NCBI GenBank assembly: GCA_027943335.1 | Contig: BSBK01001114.1 | Location: forward strand, 595,001 to 659,000 | Direction: 5' to 3' | Origin: Chamaecyparis obtusa | Lineage: Eukaryota; Streptophyta; Pinopsida; Cupressales; Cupressaceae | DNA length: 64,000 nucleotides | Shown: piece after piece, positions 23,265 through 36,101 of the stretch | Layout: every line of letters begins with the position of its first letter | How positions within the stretch are numbered: the first letter of the stretch is position 1 | The notes under the pieces: model-generated | Databases searched by the model: none | What the model was told of the DNA's origin: nothing | What the model saw: the letters and a program-made list of their open reading frames with translations, nothing else | Position numbers and translations under genes: made by a program

Positions 23265-25770
23265 CAGAGACTATCCTAGGGTGTCTAAAATATGACATTA
23301 ATATGCCTCATCATTGCCCCTTACAAAGAAAATTTTTGTTCCTTAGGCACTGAAACATTCTGGATCTTCACAAGCACCCTGAGATCTCCTTCTTGAGTCT
23401 TGCCAGTCATGGAACTACACACTCGCCAATAGAATCCATTTGTCCATTCCATCTTAATGTGTCAACTCATCTCTAATTTTTCATCTACCTCATTATCCAT
23501 GCAGCTATATAATGGCCATAAAAGAAGAGGAGGATGGAAGATAAGGGGTAACCATCTCTCTGGTTGTGGTTGTCGACCCAGCTATATATACCATTGTACT
23601 TGTTGCATTATAGCTTGGAGGTTAATGAGACTATGAGGCTCTTCCTTCTTTAATGCCATTGGTAGCCTGGCCCATCTTTTCTATAATCCTTCTACTAATT
23701 TGTGCCCTTCTGCTAATGAGAGTCTCTCAAAATCTATAAAGACTTGTTCTTGATTTTCAAGAATTCTCCTTCTATTTTTTGAGTCATTGAAGCTATAAAC
23801 TATTTCCAGCCAATCACAATATAACCTTTAGAGTGAGCCACTTTCTGGACGTAGGAGAAGTGTGATTGATTGTTAAATTTCCTTATATTTGTTTAGTTGT
23901 TCCCTGTAATTTATCTCATTTATTTCCCTAGAAATTAGAGAAGATAGGTGAATATCACCGACAAATAGCAAAGGGTTCCAATCAGTATTGGAGGGAATGA
24001 CATGATTGTACAATTAAAGTTCACATAAAGGATTCCTAATACAATCTGGTGATGCCTCATATGTAGCCACAAATTCCTAAGGTGAGCTTATGTCCGTGTT
24101 AAAGTCTCTACAAACCCTCATTAATTTGAACATTAAAAACTACTCTTTTAAACAGAGGGCATAAACCCTAGTAGGTGGTCTGCATTCTATTAATTTAGGA
24201 ATTAACTTTGTGACTGAGTCCAATTTTACTTGCAAAAGTTGAATTTCTAGTTATTTTATTCCTATTTCCTTTTTCAATCTATCCTTTTCCAATTCCCACG
24301 TTGACTTTTCATATTACATTTGTGTAAATTAATCAATGGAAAAGGAGTGAATTATTACCTTTCCTTGGTTTCTTGGTGGAACTTGATCCGCTACTATTTC
24401 TTCTTGGTTTTCCTGTTGAACTTGTTCTGTTGCTATTTCTTCCTAGTTTTCTAGTGGAACTGGTGCATATGCTACCAAGACATCATTCTCTTGGATGTTT
24501 TCTTGCTAAGAAGAAGATACATCAAAGATTTCTTTTTGCTATGCTTCTTCGTGCTCTATTTCCTTATCTAGAACCTCAACTACATGATCTTCCTCCATTG
24601 CATCATGAATCCCTATGAATGAATTGTTTTCTTGTGGTTGTTCTTCCATGGGTTCCTCAATAGGAACATCAGGGGTAGAACCAGTCATTACAGGTGATTC
24701 CTTATCTATTTTTTTTGTGTTCAAACAAACACTTCACCGTGGTGGGGTTTCGACTGGTACTACATGATACTTTTGTGAGGTCTTCTTATTTGTAGAAGGA
24801 GTGGCTGTAGGAGGAACATGGGCATCATCCATAACATATTCAGTCATTTTTTCCTTTCCCTTTTCTTTCTTATGGGAATTCTATTCAACCCTTGGATTAT
24901 GAAAACCTATAGGAACCTTAGTTTCACTGCCCTCTAAGTTAGGGTTTAGATTATCAGCTGCCATATTTTATTTGTCAGTTCCTAAAGTAGAAGGGTTTTC
25001 CTGAGCCTTTTCTAGATTAGAAGGCTCAAAATTTTTAGGAATGGCCTCATCAGGGATATTTTCCTGTTCTTCTTGAATTTCAGGTTGTGGCCCTTCACCA
25101 TGAAATTATACATGAGGTGCTATGATAAACTCATCCCAGGTCATGGGAGAGGTATCATGTAGAGACCTTTCCACCAAGAGTTTTATCAACCCATGGTGGG
25201 TGACACCATTTTGTCTTCCCTTCCTAACTTCCTCAGAACTAGAATTTAACATAGAATATAGAAAATTGGGCACATTTACCAGGTGGCCATGCCGTAAATG
25301 ACTCAAAAGCTTAAAATGTATGGAATGCAAGAAAGAAAACTATCCCTCATAGGTAATGTACCTTATGATATTGACTACTAGCTGAGGGTACTCACCAGGA
25401 AGAGATGTTCTTCTAGCACCTTGATTTCTGTATTCCAGTCCAGTGTCTATTCACAAAGAAAATTCATCTCAGGCTATTCATGCATCATGGCCATGTGGAA
25501 AGGCTTCTCCTGTGGTAGGAAGTCTAGAAACTTTGACAGTTCGTACTTCAAAAGCCTCTACTCTCAATCCTTTTATGTAAGCAACCCCATTACTATATGT
25601 TCATAGGAATTCAAATGCTATGGCCTCATCATAACCAATTAACCTTACAAAATATGTAAGCCAACCTACTCGGTTAAAAACTTGGATGCTAACTTGATCT
25701 TGCAACAGGGATGCATGATTAGCTGGCTCATGCTGTATAGGTTGTCCACCCATTCTTCTTGCTGAGAATG
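23265..25770 (-). pseudogene. Large unknown gag-like ORF of element H, degenerate
   Basis: On the minus strand from about 25760 the reading gives an N-terminal helical block (VGWLTYFVRLIGYDEAIAFE) and then GVAYIKGLRVEAFEVRTVKV followed by SRLPTTGEAFPHGHDA. This arrangement recurs in gag-like ORFs of plant LTR elements as I know them. A second block (25330-25106: NGVTHHGLIKLLVERSL) follows, then a long charged tail rich in Glu, Lys and Pro, and a C-terminal part ending near 23283 in GAMMRHINVIF. Four or more frameshifts and many stops break it. Several stops are TGA at expected Arg codons (three near 25500-25590), as from CGA to TGA at CpG. No enzyme motif is visible. Its right edge lies only about 300 bases from the purine tract downstream of the F integrase, so its parent element is uncertain. 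Confidence 0.5.
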
Positions 25771-26629
25771 TCTACAACCTTAATTCCTACAATTCCAATA
25801 GTCTTCCTAAAAATTCTTCCCTCTATTCTACCTAGTATTCAACTAAACCAGGACTGGATGATTAAATCGTTGAGCTTCCTAGCTCTTTCAATCAGTAGTC
25901 TAGGAAAATGGCAGAGAGATTTTGAAATTTTTTGAAAAATTGGAGCTGGAATTTTGGATTTTAAAAACAAAGCTTATAGGGAATTTTGTATGCAGGGGTT
26001 GTTAAATCAATGACTGTGCAGTATAACCTTGCAAATTAATAATGGTAAATTTAAGCAAGGATATTTATTACAACACACAACTATACTGACTTCCCCCCAC
26101 AAAAAAATGTGGTAGGTGTCCTCACATGCTTGGTTTGTAAGTACTGCAGTACTTGGATGAAGTGCTAAATCAATTATAATGCAATTGAAAATTATGTAAA
26201 ATTAATTAAAGATCATTTCAAACAATAAATGAATGCGTACTTAGAATATAATAACTTGTAAATGCCCAAATCCAAAAAGATTAAGTGACGTGGGCCAAAC
26301 AAAAAGTAATAACTAGCATAATGATTATGTGACAGATGAATGAATATGATAAAAAAAGTTGATGGAATATGATGTGATGACCGCTTTTATTATGGAAAAA
26401 GATATTTTTGTGGGAAACAAATTTTTTATTATGACTGCACATGTGCAGAGTCAAAGAAATGACTAGAGTAAGTAATTGGTTGTAGGAGAGTCTTCAACTA
26501 GAGGATGTCCACGGGCTATAGGAAAATATTTAGTTGGAGGAGGTCCATTGGCTGTAAGAGGTTCATCGGCTGTAGGATCTTTATTAGTTGTAGGGGGTTT
26601 AGATGCGATAGGAGAAATCTCAAACTATC
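25771..26629. other. Junction between element H and gypsy F
   Basis: The stretch holds a candidate minus-strand polypurine tract at about 26091-26112 (a C6 run plus A7 on the plus strand) that may end the F internal region. It also holds a perfect 16-bp palindrome AAGTACTGCAGTACTT at 26139-26154. No coding remnant is seen apart from the out-of-frame tail of F (Pro/Thr-rich, 26630-26470). Confidence 0.35.
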
Positions 26630-27298
26630 GTAGGAAGTCAACCTTTGTTTCTGGCTTATGGTACAGATGAAGTCTATGTCCATTTACCAACAACTTGAAA
26701 CGTACATGATTGATGGTGGATAACTAAACCACACCATTAGCATAAACATGTTCAATTTCATAGGGGTGAAGCCATCTTGTAGTAATCTTACCTTGTGTCT
26801 TCTGAGATCTGGACTCATACAAAAGAGCCCAGTCACTAGGAACAAACTGTCTATTGAGGATATGTGAATCATGCCACTTTTTGTGCTATATCTGAACCAT
26901 CTTAATTTTCTGTGGGGCTACATTTCTCATTTCATCCAGATGGTTTAACTGTAGGATCCTATTGCGTTGTGCTATAGGAAGATCAATGTTGAGTTGTAAT
27001 GTTGTTCATAAGGTTTTGTGCTTAAATTCTATAGGCATTAAAATGTGCTTCCCATAAACCAATTCAAATAGAGTGAAACCAGTTGTTGTCTTCCATGTCA
27101 TCCTATATGCCCAAACTTCTTCTTGTAATCTTGTGCTCTAGTCCTTTTTGTGTATCTCCACTATTTTGTCAAGATTGTTTCTATCTCCCTATTAGTGATT
27201 TTTGCCGAACCATTCACCTGTGGATGATATGGACATTATTTTTGGTGGTGAATATTATACTCGTTCATTAGGGCGGTGATCAATGTTGATGTAAATTG
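26630..27298 (-). pseudogene. Gypsy F integrase, C-terminal part
   Basis: From 27298 downward the minus strand reads QFTSTLITALMNEYNIHHQK and then YHPQVNGSAKITN, the second half of the gypsy integrase core with the YHPQxNG motif. After a one-base shift near 27160 comes TTGFTLFELVYGKHILMP and the C-terminal region QFVPSDWALLYESRSQKTQG...NGHRLHLYHKPETK. Integrase inserts the DNA copy into the host genome. The fragment starts exactly where the 3' LTR of copia element A begins, and the missing N-terminal half lies 14 kb away at 41695-42180. Internal stops include TAG at a Gln position in NGVV*LSTI (about 26724) and TGA at an expected Arg. Confidence 0.8.
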
Positions 27299-28594
27299 TG
27301 TTAGGAATAGTCCCAAGAGATAACCAAGAGGGGGGAGGGATGAATCATTTATCTACAAGATTCAATTCTTTCTCGATCCAATTAAGTACAGAAGAACATT
27401 AAGCACATACACAATAACACATGAACACAATTTTGGTTACAGGGAAAACCAAATAGGTAAAAACCCCGGTGGGAATTGACACCCACTAAAATTGCACTAG
27501 TGTATAATGATCCCTATTAGAAGATCTTACAACCTTGTTAGGAGTTGATCTTTACAATGAAATAAGTATAGTGACTTGGTCAAGGGTCAGACCCTATTAG
27601 GAGTCTTTGAAAATTAACCCTGTTAGGGGTGAGGACGTACTATCCAAGAGAACACTGCTCAAATGGTGAAGGCTGCAACCTTCTGAATAATAGATACACA
27701 CTATATCTAGATCTTGGTGAACTACGAGGTAGACCTACTGCCTTGATCAGTTCCAATGATTAGAAAAAGAACTTATCTTCATCAAATAAACCTTCTACTG
27801 ATGGCACAACATTTCACAACTCCTACTCTGCTTCTTTCTTTCAACTCACTGTCATGCTTAGCAATCACAAATGTCTTCCTATAAATATCTTTCCTCTAAA
27901 TGATATAATAAAGTTAGCCTATTAGAACCATCTTGAAATTATATTAGAGAAACAATACAACTCCCTAATAAATTCTTAGTCAGCTCTACTAAGCACGCAA
28001 CACAAATTAAGACTGCTCAACTCCATATGAGTAGACGCATCGCTTCACACTGTCGGCTCCACCAAATTAACTACTGCTTTCTTCTCATGCTGAATTACAC
28101 CATGCAATCTTAACCAAACATTATTAACTCATTTCCAAACACTAATCCAAGTTCATATATCCAAATGATAGGCACACCTAATACAACAATAAAAACAATG
28201 TCGGCTATGTCAGATAAACTCAGGAAACTGTAACTAGCAACTGGAGACTTGATAACTTAGAATGTACTACATATCAGACTTTGCATCCATGAATATAGCA
28301 TCATACACATGTATAAAACATAAATGTAAATGCACAAGGATCCACCACAACCATACTATAAATCACATATAGAACTCTTCCTAGGACCTGTCAGGAACAC
28401 TTACTGAACCAGTCAATTGCGTGATTGTCTACACTGAGAATCAACCTCTGCACTTATGATATCATGCTAATAAAATATCTAGGAAACATATGCTCAAAGA
28501 TCTCTCCATCAGGATTCCATGCACATTTCTTACCATATGTTGTCATCAATGACAAATATACAGTTAGCACTGGCTTGGTGGAAAATCTCCAACA
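27299..28594 (-). repeat. 3' LTR of copia A
   Basis: Plus-strand edges are TGTTAGGAATAG and ATCTCCAACA. The 1296-bp copy aligns along its length with 40407-41694. Near its plus-strand start is the G run and GATGAATCA motif shared by all copia LTRs here. Confidence 0.85.
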
Positions 28595-28612
28595 ATCTCC
28601 CCCTTTGGCATT
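28595..28612 (-). other. Polypurine tract of copia A
   Basis: On the minus strand it reads TGCCAAAGGGGGAGAT directly before the LTR. Further AAAGGGGGAGT-type tracts lie at about 28751-28760 and 28861-28871. Confidence 0.75.
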
Positions 28613-28657
28613 GATGGAAACATATGGAATGAAAAACATCACCAATCCAAATGAGAA

Positions 28658-28870
28658 ATTCTTTTATAACATTCTCCATTTCCTCAATCAAAACTCCCCC
28701 AAGGATGAATCCTCCATCTCTTATTGTTTTTTTTCTTCTTGCTAAATAATCACTCCCCCTTTCTATAATTCTTTTATAATATTCTCCATTTCCTCAACAA
28801 AACTTCTTCAAGGATGAATCCTTCATCTCTTGCTATGTTTTTTTTTTCATGAATATACTTACTCCCCCTT
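28658..28870. repeat. 110-bp tandem duplication next to the A 3' LTR
   Basis: Units starting at 28658 and 28768 both begin ATTCTTTTATAAYATTCTCC, run through AAGGATGAATCC, and end near an ACTCCCCCTTT tract. The sister element D has one copy of this word order at about 63200-63260. Confidence 0.75.
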
Positions 28871-29399
28871 TGACATCAATGGAAATGGGTGCCAATCAGT
28901 TAAGCATCTGTACTACTCCTGAAGTAGAGTAGTCAACCCTTTTGTTGATGGTATTCTTTGCTCTTGAAGTTGCCTTTCAAAATTTTGGTTCCTTAGAGTT
29001 TTCCCTATTTTTTTGTGTTGAAAATCTCATGCATTTCTCCTTTCCCAGATTTTGAAAATTGATCAAAATTGAAAAAACCCTAAGTGCTAGGCTGAAATAT
29101 GTTTGAAAAACAAAAAAACCCTAAAAATACCTTATTGGGTTCTATTTTGCTATTACTTTTTGAAAATCACTTAAGAAACCTTTTTGCATGTGCCTTTTAT
29201 TAGTTTCTTAGTCTCTTAAGAAATCAACTATATTCCTTTTAATCAAGCGACATCCTGAAACCCTTCAATCACGCGATCTCCTTAGGTCATAAGAATATTC
29301 CCTTTTTACAAGTGACTTAGTAGATGCTTTCAGTCAGGAAGTCTCCTAATCATTTGAATTGCTTTATGAGACCTAGTGACTACATTAAAAAATGTCTCA

Positions 29400-30560
29400 A
29401 GTATAACTATAGTCACCTAGCCTCTAGATCCCATATACCCCCAATCAGGAGATCTCTAAATAAAAAGATGAAGTAATAAATCTTTTAGTGACTATGAGAT
29501 AACTATAGTCATTAAGTCTCTAGATGCTATAAATCAGTGATATATTCATATAGTTTCCAGATCTCCTAAAAATGTCAAAGTCAAAGAAAAGATTTAGAGA
29601 TTGCGCAACCACCGTTGGTTCTCTCTAAAGGCATGATCTTACGACTGTCTCTTAATCACTTAATAAAGATGATGTCATACCAAAACTGTAGAGATTGAGT
29701 GACTACCATTGGATTAAGATCATGTGGTCGGTGTTTGATCTCATATATCTTTAACACATCAAAAGTTTTATTCTAAATATTGTGCACCATCAGATTAAGA
29801 TCTTGTGGCTGGTGTGAAGTCACGAGATGAAGACACAGTTTGTTAAAAGTTTTAGCTATCAAGCGACTTCTCCATAGTCATTAGATCTCTAGATAAGTTA
29901 GGTTGGATGATCTCCAAATTTTTTTGAAAATTCAACAAGGTGTTGGCGATTAGGAGACTCACTGCAGTCGCTAAATCTCTCAATGATTCAGATGAAAAGT
30001 AAAAGTAAAGAGACTCAAGGGAGACCATTAGATTAAGATCTAACAGTAGTCACGAGGTCTCATAATGGAATCAGTAATTAAAAAATCTTTTAGAGACTAT
30101 GAGAAGACTATATTCATTGAGTCTTTGAATGCAAAAATTAAAGTTTCATGAGACTTAAAGTAGACCGTTAGATTAAGATCTAATAGTAGTCGGTGAATCT
30201 CAAGGTCAAATCGAATAAAGCTCAAACATTCAGTGATAAGGAGACTGAATATAGTTTTTGGGTCTCAGAAGGGAAAAATTAAAATGTGAGAAAGTGTTGA
30301 GATCCATCAGATCAAAGATCGACGATAGTCTCTAAGTCTCTAGATAAAGTCATGAGAAGCTAAAATATTCAGCGATTGTGATTTCTTTCTTCAGGTCGCC
30401 TGGTCTTGAGATAAATTTTAAAAGGATTAAATCATTCAACGACTAAGAAATTCTCTTTAGTCACTTGATCTCTAAATATAATAAAAAAATGCCAAGTCTT
30501 TCAGTGACTATGGGGAGCTGTGTGGTTGCTAGGTCGCCATAAATCAAAATTTGATTACCT
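29400..30560 (+). repeat. Dispersed degenerate repeats in the leader of block G
   Basis: The word ATAGTCACTAGGTCTCTAGA recurs in diverged forms about eleven times, near 29409, 29505, 29868, 29962, 30045, 30110, 30186, 30325, 30395, 30458 and 30523. Most copies are 60-110 bases apart, with one larger gap. All are in the same orientation, before the ORF. Confidence 0.55.
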
Positions 30561-30824
30561 GTCATTCTCTCAGCTTTTGGCTAGTGAATTGAGTTCAGAG
30601 CATGCCAAGTAATGATAGAAGTGACATGAATTATAGAGCTTAAGTCTCAAATGGTCTAATGCATTCAACTCTTTAGAATATATACAGCTAATCGTTATTT
30701 ATTTTAAATTTACCAAAGCATTCAGAGAACCAGAGTGAGAAAATTAAGAGATTTTCTGAGTTTTCAACATTTCAAGAATTCAAGAGTTCAAAATTTCCAT
30801 AAGGATTTTTATCAGCTAGTCAGT

Positions 30825-33800
30825 ATGAGTCAGCTAGCCATGAGCAGAGCTTCTACAAGTAGGGGAACCAAGGACAAAGGTGATACAAAGGGAAAAGAGA
30901 GCTACTTAGATGAATTCCTCTCTTTGCTCCTCGGGTCTACAAAAAACAAAAAGGTCAATGATGAAGTTTTCATTGATAACCTAGAAATGTGTAGGGATGC
31001 AAAAACACATGATGTTTCTGGGATGTGTTTGTTTAGATATTTTTATAAGAATTGTGAAATCCCAGTACTGGTCTCAAACCCTTGGACCTCAGGGTTAGCT
31101 AGTTTGATAGTACTAGATATCTTCCTAGATATAGACTTGCTGATTGAATTGGCCAATAGGTATGACCCCCTATCAAAGACAATAAGGAAAGATGATGGCT
31201 CAGCCTTGGTGACACTGGATAGAAATTCATTCATGAAAGCTTTTGGCTTATTTGTCCCAATGGATACTGAGATTAATTTGCAAGCTCAAGAAAATAGATA
31301 CGTTAGGGAGTCAACCCTAGTTTCTAGAGAAATTCAAAATCATGTCCCCAAGGCCAATAAGAATTATATTGAAGCAACACCTGGGACTGCCCCATACTTC
31401 TACAAAGACTTGAGTTTCTATATCAAGTATATTGCCTATGGGTTATGTAGAGTCTTGGGAATTGATGGTGGTGTTGAGAGAATTTCCTCCAACATTCTAA
31501 TTTTGGTACTAGACCTCTAGAGTCCATATGTAACTACAAGATATGACTACATAGGATATTTCATAAATAAAATGCATGAGGGTTTTGAGTCTATCCAAAA
31601 GAAGGAGCCATCTCCTAGGTTTATGCATTACTCTCTGATAATGCATCTCATATTATTTCATAATTATAACATTATGGATCTACAGTATCTCCAGCCTAGG
31701 ATGATGTGGAATGGACAACCCAATCCAATCCAATTTTGGTTAAGGGTGTGGAATTTTACCTCCATAGAGAATGATTTTTGTGCTTTTCAAAACTAGATAG
31801 TGTAGCCATTAATGTTTAGCCTAGGAGTAAATCTGTTCAGGCTACCAGTTAAAGCTCTACAATTATTAAGACCTTGTCAATTTGTTGACAAGTAGACATG
31901 AAATAAAAATTGGGGTGATTTCTATTATGAGAAAGCCTTCATAATGATCAGAGTTTATGGGTGCCCTCAACCACCTCATATTCTTCCTTTCTATGTACCA
32001 CCTAGGATCGTAGTGCTAGAGTTTATTTGGTAGCTCATTTGGCTCCACATAGGAAGGGTACTTTTACCCCAAGGCATTTCAAAGTCTACAACTTCACAAT
32101 TGGGAAGAATGCTTTGAATAAAGTAAATGATTGGTTAGGCCACTTGAGAATGAGTGCTACCTTGTATAGATATGTTGACACTAAGAATTTTATTGTTATT
32201 GCAAGAAAATTCTATACTCTCACCATTTCCATCAATAATAGACATGAGGAATGTCCTAAAGAGGATCTTATAAGGAATATCCTAGAGGATGATGAGGTAC
32301 AAAGAATGGCACAACAATTCTAGGATTTGTAGTCATTGGAGAAACAATTGAAGAAAAAGGGAATTCATTTTGGAGGTTTCTTCCCTACGTTTCCTTATTT
32401 ACAAAGGTTAGATCAAATGATGGCCAATTACAATGCATTGGTCAATTCACTAGAGGGACTAATTAATGACAAGGACAGAGAAAAAGAAAAACACTCTTCC
32501 TCAGAATATGAAGAAGAAAGTGATGACGGTTACTCAGTACATAGCCTTCCTACAATGGAACAACCACCAATTGCTGAATAGGGAGCAGATGAGAATGTAA
32601 TTGTAGATTTAATAGAACTTCCAAGCTCTCAGGATACCAATGAGCCTCCTCTCAAAAGGAAAAAATTACAAATAGGAGAGCCTTCCCAAGTAAGAACAAC
32701 TGAGAAGAAAAAAGATAGAGTGGGAGATCTAATTACTAGCACAAGGGCCTATGATCATCAGTTAAGGAAAAGGATCAAAGAAGAGAAGGGAAAACAAAAG
32801 GAAGTTGTAGAGGAAATTGAGTTTCCTTTGGCTCTCTATCAAGATGAAAGATTGTTTCATTAGGAAGATTTCTTAAAATATGATGACTTCATAAAAACCA
32901 ATGAATTCAAGAACTTCCTCTTATGGCATAAGCAACAACAGGTTGCCTCTAGTGTCCAAATAATAGAAGAAGGCCAAGTGCCAAATGAAGCCTTGCAAGC
33001 TTTAAAAGATTATGATCCAGAGTCAGAAACAATCACCCCTGAGGATGCCAAGAGGTTGGTAAAGGCAAGAAATATGATACTTGTGCTTGGCTAGGACCTT
33101 TCTTCTACCTTCATAATAGATCAAATCATAAGTTAACTAGATATAAATTTGTCTTCAGAAACTCAGGTCAAGGATATAATAAAAGGATTTGGGTAGAGCC
33201 TAAAGAATCAAGCATTGGCTATGTGGAGCCCATATCCTAAGGATCAGAAGCCTTCTCTTTTGAATGCACAAGAGAAGCTAGGAGACAAGATTATATGGTC
33301 AATCCATAATATAGGTGATGGAGGTACAATCACAAATAATAAACATGCTTGTGATTGTACCTCCATCACCTGAACAACCTACCCCAATAGAAAATCAAAG
33401 TGCAGGTGGATAAGAAGCTGTTGTAGCCATAGATAAAATAAATATAGAGTAGAATGAGGCTGTACTGCAAAGCCTTAATAAAAATTTTGTAGCACAGGAT
33501 TAAAATTTTGAAAGAAAAGGTAGATGTAGTTTACACTACATATAATAAATTGCTTGGACTACAAATTGAGGTAAACAATTTTGTTTCTATACTAAATACC
33601 TACTATGGAACTTGGTCAACTAGGACCTCTTTGTTTGAAATATTTGCAGTAGTGCAACCCTTGAGGACATATCTCCTAGAAATAATTTTGCAAGTAGGGG
33701 AGGAGATAGAGCAGATAGGAGTAACTTTATCTTTCTTTAAAGGTAAAGATAACTAAGTTGAAGTGAGGGTAGTTATGTTTGAACTTGATTTCAATAGGTT

Positions 33801-34176
33801 CACCCCTTAGATCAAGGTTGAAGATGGCACAATCAAAGATTTGGACAAGTGGAGATCAGAATTTGATTGTCTATTGCCTAAGAAAGAGGCATTCATAAAT
33901 GACATAAATGAGATAGATATGGATCACTTCAATGTTATTCTGGATGAAGCTTTTAAAGTTGAGATGGATTGCATTAAATTCATTACAGATATTAAGTAGA
34001 TAGCTGATGCCAGGTGGGAGAGGTAGAAAACACAACTTAAGAGCATTCAAGAATTTCAGTGGCCAACAGAGGTAGCTGCATGGGACACACTCACCAAGCC
34101 CAAGAAGAGAAAGCCTACAACATTTGACCTTGATATTGATGAGAAACAAAGAGGACACTTGGTACTTGACACTTGA
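30825..34176 (+). pseudogene. Large unknown ORF of block G, degenerate
   Basis: The first ATG of the long frame is at 30825, and 231 codons stay open to a TAG at 31518. The frame then continues past several TAG codons, a one-base shift near 32008 and more TAGs to a final TGA at 34174, for about 1100 codons in all. Most stops (31518, 31794, 32321, 32579 and others) are TAG. The N-terminal part has a helical block and DDGSALVTLDRNSFMKAFGL. The middle is aromatic-rich (MHYSLIMHLILFHNYNI; HRKGTFTPRHFKVYNF). The tail is charged, with NLS-like clusters (PLKRKK; KPKKRKP near the end). No catalytic motif is recognised. Its layout resembles the ORFs of B and H, so a gag-like protein of a non-autonomous LTR element is my best inference. 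Confidence 0.5.
33313..33371. repeat. Perfect 23-bp inverted repeat inside the G ORF
   Basis: The left arm 33313-33335 (begins AGGTGATGGAGGTACAATCA) and right arm 33349-33371 are exact reverse complements around a 13-base AT-rich loop. The hairpin lies within the ORF body; downstream of it the reading frame is interrupted. Confidence 0.85.
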
Positions 34177-35416
34177 CCTATGAGCACAGGGATGATAACT
34201 ATTGATAAAGAATGGTGTAAGTTAGCCTGAAATGGTGGTCACCATATCTCCTAATAAATCAATGAAGTTATCAAGAATATCTCCGGACAAAGGTGTCAGT
34301 TATCAAACAAAAGGGATCATATTTCAAATAAGTCCAAAATTTTTTTGTCTTTCCACCGCTTGAAGGGCCTCAATTGTAAATTTTTCTTTTTTGTTTTAGG
34401 TTTAGGGCTAAACCATTTGAAGCTTGTTGCATTCTTACTCATTTAAGGATTCCAAGATGGTTTTAGCTATATATACTAGTTGTAACCTTTTTTGTAGAGG
34501 ATATAGATGAATATTGAATACAACTTCTGCAGAGCATACTTCTCACCTTTGTGTCTAAGCTTCTAAGCTTCAAATTTTGTATGTATTAAAACAAGACAAT
34601 TTTCAATAAAATACACTACAAATTTTGTCTTATTCTATTATTGTCTCTTTTCTTTTATGTTCTACTCTTGGATGGTTTTATTTGTGAGGCATATAAAAAC
34701 ATACTAGTTGTAAGGAAACTTGTTTAATTGTTTATGAATTTCTTTCAAGGAAAGGATTAAAAGTTTCATAAATAATTTTAGAGAGTAAACTTAATTGTTA
34801 AGATTTTGATGATGACAATATAAGAGTGACATGATAGTTTGTAAGGCATTCTATTCGAATTGCATGGAGTTTGCAAGGCATCTTATTGTATTTTTTTTCA
34901 ATTTTTCCCATGGATTTATATTCAAAAACAACTATTCACCCAATGGATTAGGCACTGGTTTGATTTTTGTTATGCAGTTATTCTTCAGTCATCAAACACA
35001 AAAGCATATCATTCAAACACCTTTTTGTTATTAAGTTTATGCATGTTTTAGAAAGGGTTGTATTCAAGTAATACAGTTCACATTACTGATTCCTTCAAGA
35101 GAGAATCAATAAGGTTAGCCTTCCTTGAGTTAAACTCAGAAAAAGGAGAAGGATGAATATCCTTGTACCACTGTTTCATGCTATTAATTTCATAGTTTTC
35201 CTTGTTATACTCCATATCAAGATATTCTTAGCTACTTACAGAGTAATATTTTATTGAAGTAATTTGATGCAAAAGTAATATAATAGTGAGGACCCTAATC
35301 CACCATTTGATATTTGCTTGAAATATAGTGAATTTGCCTAAGGCAATACCCGCTTGAGTCTTGTGGAGCTTGAAGAAGAAGGAGGATCTTATCCAATCCT
35401 CATCAATTAGACTTAT
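34177..35416. other. 3' non-coding part of block G
   Basis: After the ORF end the sequence is T-rich, with AATAAAA near 34606 that could be a polyadenylation signal. The word ACTAGTTGTAA occurs twice (about 34477 and 34704). No coding remnant is seen. Confidence 0.4.
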
Positions 35417-36101
35417 TGATGTAAGGACAAAGCCAAGAGGGGCCAAACAATGGCACACCCTAATAATCCAAGCCTACTCAACACATGCGAAAAAAAACAA
35501 ACATAGCGGTGAGAGAGAATGCAGAAGCTTTCATATATTTCATCAAATAGAATGATACATGCTAGGCTGTACGACCTTCCTGGTTAGGGCCAGATATTAA
35601 AATGATTTATAGAAGTCCTCAAACATGTGAGGATCTATCAAAATCTCCAATTCTATCTTCTAAAAATCTCCTATCAAAAACTCCCTAAAACTCTCTCCCT
35701 AAACTACAACCAAACAACTACATTTATACAAGAGTCTACCAAACTGAGTCGGCCTTCAGATCCATAATCAATAGAAGGAACGGTCAGATCTGGGACCACA
35801 CACCTCCCAATGATTGATATCAACATTAAATCTACAATCCAATATAAATGCACAAGTCAGCCACAACAGAAACTAAAACTAAACCCATCAGTGAGCACAG
35901 GTAACCGAGCATCAGGCAAGAAACACCGAGCGCTAGTGAAACAACTGACCACCCAAGAAATAACTGACCACACTTAGTAACCAAAGGAAACCGACCAACT
36001 ACCAACCAACTCAGTCAAATTAGGAACTGAGAAACATAGATAAACTCCAAATTGTTTTTGGCGACACAGGATTGCCAAGGACCTGAGATGCTCCTGCATC
36101 A
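35417..36101 (-). repeat. Solo LTR of the E family, diverged
   Basis: Plus-strand edges are TGATGTAAGGAC and GATGCTCCTGCATCA. The block shares scattered words in order with the 898-bp E LTRs, for example GGCTGTACGACCTTCCTGGTTA (first 20 bases shown: GGCTGTACGACCTTCCTGGT) against GGCTGTAAGGCCTTCCGGGT, and GAGATGCTCCTGCATCA against GGGATGCTCCCGCATCA. Flanking 5-mers CTTAT (35412-35416) and TTTAT (36102-36106) differ at one base, fitting an old target duplication. It is about 685 bp, shorter than E's LTR through deletions. Confidence 0.65.

Noticed and set aside
26091..26112. Purine tract as the definite 3' end of gypsy F
   Set aside because: The next bases do not start TG, and the H ORF begins too soon to its left for a normal LTR; kept only as a candidate.
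28454..28745. ORFs of 106 and 63 codons across the A 3' LTR edge
   Set aside because: They span an LTR boundary and polypurine tract and match no protein; chance frames.
31518..32581. TAG as a reassigned Gln codon
   Set aside because: TGA stops, frameshifts, lost catalytic residues and intact CAG codons in the same elements fit decay by CHG deamination better.
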